Source: Psychrobacter sp. PG1 | Lineage (GTDB): Bacteria > Pseudomonadota > Gammaproteobacteria > Pseudomonadales > Moraxellaceae | Assembly: GCF_014897815.1 (NCBI RefSeq) | Contig: NZ_JABUZG010000053.1 | Location: 62,001-126,000 of the forward strand | Reading direction: 5' to 3' | Length of the DNA stretch: 64,000 bases | In this document: piece by piece, positions 48,268 through 57,655 of the stretch | How positions within the stretch are numbered: the first letter of the stretch is position 1 | How the letters are laid out: each line of letters begins with the position of its first letter | Program-made: the position numbers and the translations under genes | Notes under the pieces: generated by a model | Database searches by the model: none | Told to the model about the DNA's origin: nothing | Seen by the model: only the letters and a program-made list of their open reading frames with translations

Positions 48268-50075
48268 GTGTTCAGAAAACATATAACACCAACTCAGCAG
48301 CGGTAGCAAACATTGCTATCACTGCGCAACCAGCGGGCTCACATATGCGCAGAAATGCTGGTCGCCTAATCGGCTTGACCGTTTTAGCGATGAGCATGGC
48401 TGCTTGTAACACGATTCCAAAAGCAGATATGCGCCCTGTGCTTGCTGAGCCAAATATCCCTATCGAACAAACCTATGGGGCATTCGATAAAGAAACGGTT
48501 AGTAGCGCTGATCAAGCAAGTATTGCGGGTCAACGCTGGCAGAATTTTTATAGCGATGAGCGTTTAAAGGGCTTGATTGCTTTAGGGTTAGAGAACAACA
48601 AAGATTTTGAAAGTGCTCGTTTAGCAATCGAGAAAGCACGCGCACAGTATCAAATTACCGATCTTAATGATCTACCAGCGATTAATGGTAATGGTGGATA
48701 CACGCGTCAAGCACAAAATAGAACCGACAAAAACCCCAATAGTAGTTATAACGTCAACCTAGGGTTGGCTAATTACGAGTTGGACTTTTGGGGCAAAATT
48801 GCTAGCTTAAAAGATCAAGCGCTACAGAATTTCTTAGCCACTACAGCGGCCAAAGATTCGACCCAAATCAGCTTGATTAGTAATATCGCTCAGAGCTATG
48901 CCAACTTGAGCTATAGCTTAGCGCAGTTAAAGCTGGCAGAAGCGACGGTTGAGAGTCGTGAAAAGTCCCTGTTTATCGCTGATAAACGCTTTGAAGCAGG
49001 CATTGATCCGAAGCTGCCATCTTTGCAAGCCAGTGCGTCATTAGAAAATGCCAAACTTGCTGTCCTACGGGCACAAAGCAGCATTTTAAAATCACGTAAC
49101 GCCTTACAGTTCTTGGTGGGTGGACCGATTCCAACCAATCTAATTCCAACACCAGCAGTCAGCAACATCACTAGCCAGCAGATATTTAGTGCAGGCTTAC
49201 CAAGTGAGTTGCTACGTTATCGCCCAGATGTACTGCAAGCAGAATACAACCTAAAAGCCGCTGGAGCCAATATCGAAGTGGCACGAGCGTCTTATTTCCC
49301 GTCTATCAGCTTAGCAAGTAGCATTGGGGTTAGTAGCGGCAGTTTAGATGACTTATTCAAAAGCGGCGCTGTCGGTTGGTCGTTTGGCCCAAGCATTAGC
49401 GTGCCTATCTTTGACGCTGGTCGCTTAGACGCCAATTACGATGTGGCTAAAATTGAGCGTGAACAAACGCTCACAGGCTACGAGAAATCGATCCAAACCG
49501 CATTCCGTGAAGTGTCAGACGTACTCGCGACACGAGCCACGCTGGGTGAGCAGCTCGAAGCACAATACCGTCTACAAGATAACTTTGAACAAACATTCCA
49601 GATAGCAGATGCACGCTTTAAAGCAGGTATTGCCAACTATCTAGATGTGTTAGATGCACAGCGTTCATTGTTCTCAACGCAGCAAGGTATTTTGGATTTA
49701 GAGCTACAAAAAATTGTGAGCCAAGTCGAGCTATACCAAGTGCTGGGTGGCGGTGCTAATTTGGATGTACCAACGGAGATTCCTGTACCGCATAAAAACT
49801 TAGTGCAACTAGTGAATCTACCGGCCAATAGTAATAAAGCAAAAGCGGCGAATGCTATCGATGCGGCTAGCTCAGCGCGGGTTGCTTCTGCACAAGAAGC
49901 AAACGCCATTAAACAAGCGCAACCATCGGAAACGGCTACCTTTGAGCCGACCGCTGTCGTTGACGTCAATAATGATGGCAAAAAAGATGCTGCCGTAGGA
50001 GTCGTTACCAAACAGACGACGTATAACGAAACCAGTGTTGAGCAAGTACCGGTCACGCAGATCGTTGAGCCTTAA
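48264..50075 (+). CDS. Outer-membrane efflux channel (OprM/NodT family) with C-terminal extension
   Basis: 603 aa. The signal peptide ends in a lipobox with C48 (SMAAC). The two OEP repeats of the TolC-like barrel and helical tunnel occupy about 90-500. Usual family members are about 480 aa; the extra 100 residues at the C-terminus are Ala/Ser/Gln-rich and include DVNNDGKKD at about 567-575, which has the spacing of an EF-hand-like calcium loop. An internal ATG giving [10 protein letters not shown] is a plausible alternative start. Third gene of the efflux operon, translationally coupled to the transporter. Confidence 0.9.
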   Translation: MSVQKTYNTNSAAVANIAITAQPAGSHMRRNAGRLIGLTVLAMSMAACNTIPKADMRPVLAEPNIPIEQTYGAFDKETVSSADQASIAGQRWQNFYSDERLKGLIALGLENNKDFESARLAIEKARAQYQITDLNDLPAINGNGGYTRQAQNRTDKNPNSSYNVNLGLANYELDFWGKIASLKDQALQNFLATTAAKDSTQISLISNIAQSYANLSYSLAQLKLAEATVESREKSLFIADKRFEAGIDPKLPSLQASASLENAKLAVLRAQSSILKSRNALQFLVGGPIPTNLIPTPAVSNITSQQIFSAGLPSELLRYRPDVLQAEYNLKAAGANIEVARASYFPSISLASSIGVSSGSLDDLFKSGAVGWSFGPSISVPIFDAGRLDANYDVAKIEREQTLTGYEKSIQTAFREVSDVLATRATLGEQLEAQYRLQDNFEQTFQIADARFKAGIANYLDVLDAQRSLFSTQQGILDLELQKIVSQVELYQVLGGGANLDVPTEIPVPHKNLVQLVNLPANSNKAKAANAIDAASSARVASAQEANAIKQAQPSETATFEPTAVVDVNNDGKKDAAVGVVTKQTTYNETSVEQVPVTQIVEP

Positions 50076-50128
50076 ATACTGATAAATAGTGTGAGGTGAT
50101 TTCCTTCACATTGATAGTCGATAAGTAC

Positions 50129-50159
50129 AAAAAGCCCTACCGACTTGGTAGGGCTTTTT
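50129..50159 (+). terminator. Terminator of the efflux operon
   Basis: AAAAAGCCCTACC and its complement close a 5-nt loop; a T-rich tail follows. Confidence 0.88.
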
Positions 50160-50307
50160 GCTTTTTTAAGGCGCTTTTAGTTATAGTAGGGAAATTAGCT
50201 TACACATACTTTTATCCACTTATTAATGTCCGTGATATAAAAAAACATATGCTTCAAAACAGCTTATTTAATCAAGCTGATAAATAACAATGACTAAAAT
50301 CTAATGA

Positions 50308-51324
<1,017 letters not shown>

Positions 51325-51361
51325 TATAAATTAAGCAGCTTTTTATTTATACCGTCAATTC

Positions 51362-51400
51362 ATCGCGCCAACTGTGATCAATCAGCTGGCGCGATTTTTT
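51362..51400 (+). terminator. Terminator after hemB
   Basis: ATCGCGCCA and TGGCGCGAT form the stem, extended by a second pairing of CTG with CAG; six T residues follow. Confidence 0.85.
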
Positions 51401-51430
51401 ATTGGTCTTATTTTAATACCTCAATAGAAC

Positions 51431-52408
51431 TTATAAACGTGTACGCTCGTGTGGCTCATTAAAATCAAGCACTGGACCAATAGGAATGATACGCGTGGGA
51501 TTGATATTGGCATGGCTAGTATAATAATGCTGCTTAATATGCTCGATGCTTACCGTCTCTGCAATACCTCGCACTTGATATAAATCACGCAAATAACCCC
51601 AAAGATTGGGATAATCAACAATACGGCGAATATTACATTTAAAGTGTCCGACATATACCGCATCAAAACGCACCAGCGTAGTAAACAAGCGCCAATCCGC
51701 CTCAGTAATCGTATTACCTAGCAAATAACGCTGGTCTGTCAAACGTGCCTCTAGCGTCTCTAATACATCGAATAGCTCCGTCACCGCTTCTTCATAAGCC
51801 TCTTGTGTGGTCGAAAATCCTGCTTTATAAACGCCATTATTGACCGTAGAATAAACGAGCTCATTAACTGCATTAATTTCTGCTAATAACTCGGTTGGTA
51901 AAAAATTACCTGCTAGTGCCCCAACCTCATCAAAAGCTGAGTTAAACATACGAATGATCTCAGAGGACTCATTACTGACGATGGTATTGGTTTTTTTGTC
52001 CCATAATACGGGCACCGTCACCCGTCCTGTATAGTCAGGCTTTGCCGCCGTATAAATCTCATATAAGTAATTAGCATTTACAATAGGATCAGCAATCACG
52101 CCCTCGCCCTCTGCAAACGTCCAGCCCTTATCGCCCATAAATGGATGCACCACTGACAGCGAAATCAGGTCTTGCAAACGCTTTAGCTGACGGTAAATAA
52201 TGGTACGATGTGCCCAAGGACATGCAAGCGAGATATATAAATGATAGCGATCAGCTTCGGCTTTAAAACCGCCAACACCTGATGAGCCTGCGCTGCCATC
52301 GACCGTGACCCAATTTCTAAAACCGGCATCTTCTCGCTCAAAACGTCCACCGCTCGCCTCTGTGTCATACCATTTGTCTTGCCATTGACCATCAACCAAT
52401 AGACCCAT
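51431..52408 (-). CDS. yqjG: Glutathionyl-hydroquinone reductase
   Basis: 325 aa. The catalytic cysteine is C63 in SLACPWAHRT, a GST-xi signature, followed by VHPFMGDKGW and the domain DPIVNANYLYEIY. The enzyme removes glutathione from glutathionyl-hydroquinones. The length matches the family. It is convergent with hemB and ends the core segment before the tRNA-Val island. Confidence 0.93.
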   Translation of the reverse strand: MGLLVDGQWQDKWYDTEASGGRFEREDAGFRNWVTVDGSAGSSGVGGFKAEADRYHLYISLACPWAHRTIIYRQLKRLQDLISLSVVHPFMGDKGWTFAEGEGVIADPIVNANYLYEIYTAAKPDYTGRVTVPVLWDKKTNTIVSNESSEIIRMFNSAFDEVGALAGNFLPTELLAEINAVNELVYSTVNNGVYKAGFSTTQEAYEEAVTELFDVLETLEARLTDQRYLLGNTITEADWRLFTTLVRFDAVYVGHFKCNIRRIVDYPNLWGYLRDLYQVRGIAETVSIEHIKQHYYTSHANINPTRIIPIGPVLDFNEPHERTRL

Positions 52409-52714
52409 AACACTCTCCTCAACATTCTATTTTGATATAACTTTTGTGAAATATGCATACTGTGAAGTCATTATCACTATCCTCACTTTATTTTGAGAAT
52501 GATACCAGTTATATACTGCCTAGCTATTAGGATTTGTAGTTCTACTGACAATAAAAAATAAACCAATTTCAATCACTATTTAATATAACTACATAAAAAA
52601 ATATTAAAAGTCACTTAATATAAAGTGTGATAATCATTATTATGCTAATAAAAAAATTTATTAGAAATAAAGCTTGCAAAGTCTCAAAAACTTGATAGAA
52701 TACTCAACCTAAAT
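52409..52714. promoter_or_regulatory. Region between yqjG and tRNA-Val
   Basis: 306 bp, AT-rich. It holds the tRNA promoter (52674-52701). A sequence TGATAATCATTATTATG at about 52628-52644 resembles a Fur box. No gene is seen. Confidence 0.45.
52674..52701 (+). promoter_or_regulatory. Promoter of tRNA-Val
   Basis: TTGCAA at 52674-52679 and TAGAAT at 52696-52701 with a 16-nt spacer, 13 nt before the mature tRNA. Confidence 0.7.
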
Positions 52715-52791
<77 letters not shown>

Positions 52792-52800
52792 GATTCGAAA

Positions 52801-52831
52801 AGCCCCAATCTTAAGATTGGGGCTTTTTTTT
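52801..52831 (+). terminator. Terminator after tRNA-Val
   Basis: AGCCCCAATC and its complement GATTGGGGCT flank a 2-nt turn and are followed by eight T residues. Confidence 0.9.
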
Positions 52832-53032
52832 GTCCGTGAAATATGGGCTGTAGCGGAAAAGGAAACTATACGTCGATTCAAATTACCTCTTTTCTCACTT
52901 TCAGCAAACATCATCAAAAAACGTGTGTGCCCAAATTGTGCCTAAGTTGCGCCTGCTATCTATTTCGCCTTTCTTTCAGAGTAGCACTTTTGACCTCTAC
53001 CCTAAACTATCTAAAGCAATCTCAAAATTGAT

Positions 53033-53257
53033 TTACTTCTCTTTATCTAGCGACTCGTTAGGTACATAAGTAAATAAATCACCTACTTCAATATCTAGTG
53101 CCTCACAAATTTTATCCATAGTGTCAAAATCTATTCTTGAAGTCTGTTCGTTATAGATCTTGTGCACTGTCGACTTACTAATTCCTGTCATCCTTATTAG
53201 ATCTGCCACCTTCATACGTCGTTCAGCTAGTAGCACTGGTAAATTACATAAAATCAT
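53033..53257 (-). CDS. XRE-family (Cro/CI-like) helix-turn-helix regulator
   Basis: 74 aa, almost only a helix-turn-helix domain (about 10-65): VADLIRMTGISKSTVHKIYNE is the recognition core and DTMDKICEALDIEVGDLF the closing helices. AAGGA precedes the ATG. It is divergent from the excisionase-like gene, with repeated AAGTACTT-type sites between them. It most likely represses the integration/excision genes of the island; that is inference from position. Confidence 0.8.
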   Translation of the reverse strand: MILCNLPVLLAERRMKVADLIRMTGISKSTVHKIYNEQTSRIDFDTMDKICEALDIEVGDLFTYVPNESLDKEK

Positions 53258-53281
53258 TAATAATTCCTTAATAGACTAAAA

Positions 53282-53341
53282 AAGTACTTGCATCAACTAA
53301 CAATAGCTAGTAAAGTACTTCTATCGAACAACAAATTACTT
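53282..53341. promoter_or_regulatory. Candidate operator sites for the XRE regulator
   Basis: AAGTACTT occurs at 53282-53289 and 53313-53320 and a near copy AATTACTT at 53334-53341, between the divergent regulator and excisionase-like genes. Start-to-start spacings are 31 and 21 bp, close to three and two helical turns, so all would face the same side of the helix. AAGTACTT is itself palindromic. Confidence 0.5.
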
Positions 53342-53407
53342 TTATAAAACTATTTGTTATCTCGATAAAACAACCTAGTTATTTAATTGGCTTACAGGGA
53401 ATTTATT

Positions 53408-53623
53408 ATGTCACATACCTACCTAACTACCCAAGAGCTTTCTGAGCTCATCAAATATAACCCTCGTACTATCCGTAATGAGCTCAAAGATAGCGTGCTT
53501 ATCGAAGGCATTCATTATATACGCCCATTCGGTGGTCGTAAAATTTTGTACATTTGGGAAGAGATTGAAAAAGATATGCGCACTGGCATTGCCGGTAGCG
53601 TCAATGCCATGGCACTACAATAA
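53408..53623 (+). CDS. Excisionase-like small protein
   Basis: 71 aa from the ATG at 53408, preceded by AGGGAA; an in-frame TTG at 53387 is unlikely. The sequence TTQELSELIKYNPRTIRNELKD followed by EGIHYIRPFGGRKILY has the shape of a MerR/excisionase-type winged helix. The gene ends 11 bp before the integrase, whose strong ribosome site lies in the gap. Role as directionality factor is inferred from size, fold and position. Confidence 0.65.
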   Translation: MSHTYLTTQELSELIKYNPRTIRNELKDSVLIEGIHYIRPFGGRKILYIWEEIEKDMRTGIAGSVNAMALQ

Positions 53624-53634
53624 GGAGGAATAGG

Positions 53635-54846
53635 ATGGCTAGTATTAGAACCCGTAGAGGGAGCAATATGCTATTTGTCGATTTTTATTACATGGGTATA
53701 CGCTGTCGGGAGACAACAAACCTAACAGACACACCAGCAAATCGCAAGAAGCTTGAAAAAGTGATTGAGAAGATGGAAGCAGAAATCATCTTAGGACTGT
53801 TCAACTACGCTAAGTACTTTCCAAAAAGTGATAAAGCGGCACAGATGGTAGCGTTAAACGACCGCAAGGAATGCATTAGTACCGATACGCCTTCTTTTGA
53901 ACAGTTTGCAGAATTATGGTTTGCTGAAAAAGAAATTGAATGGCGTGATACTTACAAGCGCAAAATAAAGGAGATTATTGATATGTACTTGATTGTTAAG
54001 TTTGGGACTAAGCCCATTCATCTCATAAAAAAGACAGATGTATTAGCCTTCCGTTCATCGCTCGCCAAAGTAACGTACGGAAAAGCTAACAAACATCTGT
54101 CAGCGGCACGCATCAATTCGATAATGGTACCTTTGGGTATGATACTAAAAGAAGCGGCTAAACGCTATAAATTTGATAATCCTTACTACGATATCAATGC
54201 GCTCAAGCAACCTAAAACGGATATCCAACCATTCACACTAAGTGAGGTTTGGACGTTTATTAATGGGGTGAGAGCAGACTATCGCAATTATTATCTGGTA
54301 CGTTTTTTTACAGGTATGCGTACGAGTGAGATTGATGGGTTAACGTGGGAGAACATTGACTTTAATCGACGTGAGATTGTGATCAAACAAGCTTATGTTA
54401 AAGGCAAAATTGTTCCTCCTAAAACTCAAGAGTCTTATCGTGCAATTCAAATGTCACCTTGGGTCTACGATGCTCTGAAGGAACAGCAGACCATCACTTA
54501 TAAGCGATCTGACTATGTGTTTTGCGCACATACGGGTGAGCCACTTGATTACAACAATGTGAATAAGCGTGTTTGGCACCCTACTCTTAAGGTTTTAGGT
54601 CTGAAGAAGCGCAATGCTTATCAGACCCGTCATACCGCAGCAACGCTATGGTTGGCTGCTGGCGAAAGTCCTGAATGGATTGCCAGTCAAATGGGACACT
54701 CTACAACCAAGATGCTGTTTAATACATATAGTCGCTATGTACCGAACATGACTCGACAGGATGGTAGTGCGTTTGAAGCATTGGTCAATCGCAGTCAGAT
54801 TGCTCAGGTATCTACCGATAAGGGGCCTCACAATGAAAATGATTGA
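53635..54846 (+). CDS. int: Tyrosine recombinase / phage-type integrase
   Basis: 403 aa. The N-terminal arm-binding domain (DUF3596-like; FVDFYYMGIRCRETTNL) is followed by a SAM-like core-binding domain (about 85-180) and the catalytic domain. Catalytic residues are R229 in TGMRTSEIDGL, R332 in YQTRHTAAT, the GH pair in SQMGHST and nucleophile Y365 in NTYSRY. The first histidine of the HxxR box is replaced by Tyr, a known variant. AAGGAGGA precedes the ATG. It lies 840 bp from tRNA-Val, which is presumably its target. Confidence 0.92.
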   Translation: MASIRTRRGSNMLFVDFYYMGIRCRETTNLTDTPANRKKLEKVIEKMEAEIILGLFNYAKYFPKSDKAAQMVALNDRKECISTDTPSFEQFAELWFAEKEIEWRDTYKRKIKEIIDMYLIVKFGTKPIHLIKKTDVLAFRSSLAKVTYGKANKHLSAARINSIMVPLGMILKEAAKRYKFDNPYYDINALKQPKTDIQPFTLSEVWTFINGVRADYRNYYLVRFFTGMRTSEIDGLTWENIDFNRREIVIKQAYVKGKIVPPKTQESYRAIQMSPWVYDALKEQQTITYKRSDYVFCAHTGEPLDYNNVNKRVWHPTLKVLGLKKRNAYQTRHTAATLWLAAGESPEWIASQMGHSTTKMLFNTYSRYVPNMTRQDGSAFEALVNRSQIAQVSTDKGPHNEND

Positions 54847-55123
54847 TTACGATAAACTGCATGCGACGTTTAAACCTAGTGGCTATGTCAGTAATGGCGC
54901 AGATAATATTGCTAACTACCTCATCTGTGAGCTCTGCATTCAGTCAGGTACTGGTTTGGCTAGGTTCCTAAGTATTGATAGTTGCTTTGATAATCATATG
55001 GCGCTGCGCATATGGGTTCAAATGCGCTTAGAGGCCAATCCTGACTATGTCGTTGATGATATGTGTAGTCAGCTACAGAGTAAGCTTTACGAGCTCCTAC
55101 CTCAAACTGGCTATGGATACTAA
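54833..55123 (+). CDS. Hypothetical protein, 96 aa, overlapping int
   Basis: I do not recognise this protein. The ATG at 54833 overlaps the int stop by 14 bp, suggesting coupled translation; a second ATG follows at 54839. The sequence is acidic and soluble with no membrane segment. It contains ICELCIQSGTGLARFL and ends in YGY. The next gene follows 10 bp later with a strong ribosome site, so int, this gene and the next probably form one transcript. Confidence 0.6.
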   Translation: MKMIDYDKLHATFKPSGYVSNGADNIANYLICELCIQSGTGLARFLSIDSCFDNHMALRIWVQMRLEANPDYVVDDMCSQLQSKLYELLPQTGYGY

Positions 55124-55133
55124 GGAGGGTATT

Positions 55134-55454
55134 ATGAGTATGAACTTCGTCTTTGATTCAGCTCTGGAGGATACAGCAAAGCGTCTGTGCTATGAGTATT
55201 GGTCCTATGCGTCGCCCAGTGATTATATAGCGCATTTAGAACTGCTTTGTTATGACCACAACACGGAGACTGATGTTTTATTTGCTACACTTGCAAAATG
55301 TCAGGTTTATTTAGATGACGTACACTGTGAGTACTGTGGTCGTCCCTATCAATTAGATGTCCCAGCAGATGTACCTTATGCAAGGAGATTAAATTCTTGG
55401 TTTTGTGAGGGGTGTATTAGCTTTTCTGGTGGACAGCTTATTGTAGACAGATAG
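55134..55454 (+). CDS. Hypothetical protein, 106 aa, with a zinc-ribbon-like CxxC pair
   Basis: From the ATG at 55134, directly after AAGGAGG. Earlier in-frame starts overlap the previous gene and lack such a site. The N-terminal half is helical and acidic. The C-terminal half has CEYC and CEGC, 31 residues apart, as in a zinc ribbon, which would fit nucleic-acid or protein binding. I know no named family. It ends the int transcript before a terminator at 55476. Confidence 0.62.
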   Translation: MSMNFVFDSALEDTAKRLCYEYWSYASPSDYIAHLELLCYDHNTETDVLFATLAKCQVYLDDVHCEYCGRPYQLDVPADVPYARRLNSWFCEGCISFSGGQLIVDR

Positions 55455-55475
55455 GTTTTTAGAAAAAATTTATTG

Positions 55476-55501
55476 CCAGACAACTTAGGTTGTCTGGTTT
55501 C
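55476..55501 (+). terminator. Terminator of the integrase operon
   Basis: CCAGACAAC and its complement GTTGTCTGG with a 4-nt loop, followed by a short T-rich tail; it separates the integrase transcript from cas1. Confidence 0.7.
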
Positions 55502-55630
55502 TTATTGCTTTTTAAAACTTTAACGACATCTGTTGTCGCTAATGTCCTTTTAAATATTGTTTTGTCAACAAAGTTTCGTTAAAGTGAATTCATATTCAAT
55601 TTTTTATCACTGTTAATAGACGGAACTATA

Positions 55631-56623
55631 ATGGCGAAACCCAATAATGCCTATACCGACAATAGCTTTGTCTCTTCAGATCTCAAAACCATTTTGCACT
55701 CCAAACGTGCAAATATCTACTACCTGTCGCATTGCCGAGTCATGCAAAAGAACGGACGTGTGTTATATCTTACTGAAGATGACAAAGCTAACCTCTATTA
55801 TAATATTCCTATCGCTAACACTACCTCCATTCTACTTGGTACAGGCACCTCCATTACTCAAGCGGCGATGCGCCTTCTATCACAAGCAGGCGTGTTAGTT
55901 GGCTTTTGCGGCGGTGGTGGTATGCCGTTATTTATGGGCACAGAGCGTGAGGTCTATGTTGAGTGGATGACTCCGCAAAGCGAGTATCGACCGACTGGAT
56001 ATATTCAAGGTTGGATGAGCTGGTGGTGGGATGATGATAAACGCCTTGCTGCAGCCAAGCAGTTGCAAATAGCTCGCGTTGCTTATCTGCAAGCGGTATG
56101 GAATAAAGACAGCGACCTTAAACGGTGGGGTTTTGACAGCAATATCGATGCGATACAGAAACTGCTCAATGATAATATTCAGCAAATCGATAAGCAGACA
56201 GAGGTTATGCATTTATTGCAATTGGAAGCCCGCCTGACCAAGCAACTGTATAAGCTAGCTGCCAAAAATACGGGTTATGATGGCTTTACCCGTGAGCACG
56301 ATGGTATCGATAAAGCTAACGGCTTCTTAAATCATGGCAACTATCTGGCGTACGGTCTCGGTGCCACGACCTCATGGACGCTTGGCATTCCGCACGGTTT
56401 TGCGGTGATGCATGGTAAGACACGGCGCGGTGCCTTGGTGTTCGATATTGCCGATATTATCAAGGACGCACTGGTGCTACCCCTCGCCTTTATCTGCGCT
56501 AGCGAAAACATGAGCGAGCAAGAGTTTCGTCAAGAGTGCATTAATATGTTTACCAAGCACAAAGCGCTGGATTATCAGTTTGAGGTGGTTAAACAGTTGG
56601 CGATGACTAAGTGGAAAGTGTAG
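55631..56623 (+). CDS. cas1: CRISPR-associated endonuclease Cas1, type I-F
   Basis: 330 aa. The beta-rich N-terminal domain (SKRANIYYLSHCRV, LYYNIPIANT) and the helical C-terminal domain follow the I-F subtype in length and sequence. The presumed metal ligands are kept: E199, H261 and D272/D275 (LEARL, HGFAVMHGKT, FDIAD). Cas1 integrates new spacers at the CRISPR leader with Cas2. The stop is 3 bp before the next start, as expected for cas1 and cas2-3 of type I-F. Nothing indicates decay in this gene itself. No csy genes or array are seen in the window. Confidence 0.93.
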   Translation: MAKPNNAYTDNSFVSSDLKTILHSKRANIYYLSHCRVMQKNGRVLYLTEDDKANLYYNIPIANTTSILLGTGTSITQAAMRLLSQAGVLVGFCGGGGMPLFMGTEREVYVEWMTPQSEYRPTGYIQGWMSWWWDDDKRLAAAKQLQIARVAYLQAVWNKDSDLKRWGFDSNIDAIQKLLNDNIQQIDKQTEVMHLLQLEARLTKQLYKLAAKNTGYDGFTREHDGIDKANGFLNHGNYLAYGLGATTSWTLGIPHGFAVMHGKTRRGALVFDIADIIKDALVLPLAFICASENMSEQEFRQECINMFTKHKALDYQFEVVKQLAMTKWKV

Positions 56624-56626
56624 AAA

Positions 56627-57577
56627 ATGATTGTTACCTTTGTCTCTCAATGTGAGAAGAAATCACTTAAGCGTACACGGCGTATCTTAGACTCCTTTGC
56701 TAACCGCATTGGTGATAACGTTTGGCAGACGGCTATTACTGAGGATGGGCTACAGACGGTTAAGCAGCTCTTGCGTAAGTCAGCGACCAAATCTACGGCG
56801 GTCAGCTGTCATCGTAATAAGACTCGTCAGCTGACGGAGTTGGTATGGATTGTGGGTAATAAGCGGCGGTTTAATGAGGTTGGTGTGGTTCCTGTGAACC
56901 GTACTAAGCGTAATATCTTACACAGTGAATGGGAGAATGATTGGACGTATGCCAGTAGTATCCAAATCATTGCTACCATTGCTGCGCTACTGCACGACAT
57001 TGGCAAATCAACGGTTGGTTTTCAAAAGAAACTCCTTGTCGGTAGTAAACAAGGCGACTCTTATCGGCATGAATGGATATCATTAAAACTGTTTGAGCTG
57101 ATGATTGGCGATTGCAGCACTGACGAAGCATGGCTTGACCATTTAATGAATTTAAATGAATGGTTAGAAAATAACAATATAGACAATCTACTATCTAATG
57201 CTAATAAAGATGTCGTCAATATAAAAGCTATGCCGCCCCTAGCACAGTGGGTTGCTTGGCTGATTGTCACTCATCACCGCCCCCCACTGTCAGCGGCGAT
57301 TAAAGCCCATGGTCAAGTAAATGTAAAAACTTACACTAATAAATTTATGCCCATGTTTCGTGCGGTTGCACACGATGATATAACATCATCGACAGTTAAA
57401 ATTGTCTGTGCAGGTCGCGATGAGACCGTGGTGGGCATTCATGCCGTCGGGTCAGATGTGGATGAAATTTTACAAGGATTTGCTTTGGCAATGAAAGTTG
57501 GTATTACTAAAGCAGATTTAGAAGAGACATTTACCATTCATCCAACAAGTGCAGAAGAATTTTTAAGTTTTAACTAA
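56627..57577 (+). pseudogene. Chimeric frame: Cas2-HD part of Cas2-3 fused to glutathione reductase tail
   Basis: 316 codons in one open frame. Residues 1-95 look like the Cas2 domain and about 100-220 like the HD nuclease domain of type I-F Cas2-3 (LLHDIGK with H123 and D124, YRHEW with H148, THHRPP with H216/H217). The SF2 helicase and all later domains, normally most of a protein of about 1,100 aa, are absent. From about residue 225 the sequence is the C-terminal interface domain of glutathione reductase: YTNKFMPMFRAV, GIHAVGSDVDEILQGFA and TIHPTSAEEF, with its catalytic His-Pro pair. The junction lies at about 57285-57317. The fusion is in frame with no stop. I infer a deletion joining two genes. 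Whether a protein is made is unknown. Confidence 0.85.
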
Positions 57578-57611
57578 GCGGATATAAAGTGAGTGAATAT
57601 TGAAAGTAAAT

Positions 57612-57643
57612 GAGGTTAGCCGTTATAAGCAACGTCTAACCTC
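57612..57643. terminator. Inverted repeat between convergent genes
   Basis: GAGGTTAG and CTAACCTC, extended inside by CGTT and AACG, form a strong hairpin 35 bp past the chimeric frame and 13 bp from the rclA-like stop. No long T run follows, so termination is likely but not certain. Confidence 0.55.
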
Positions 57644-57655
57644 GCTATAAAACAG

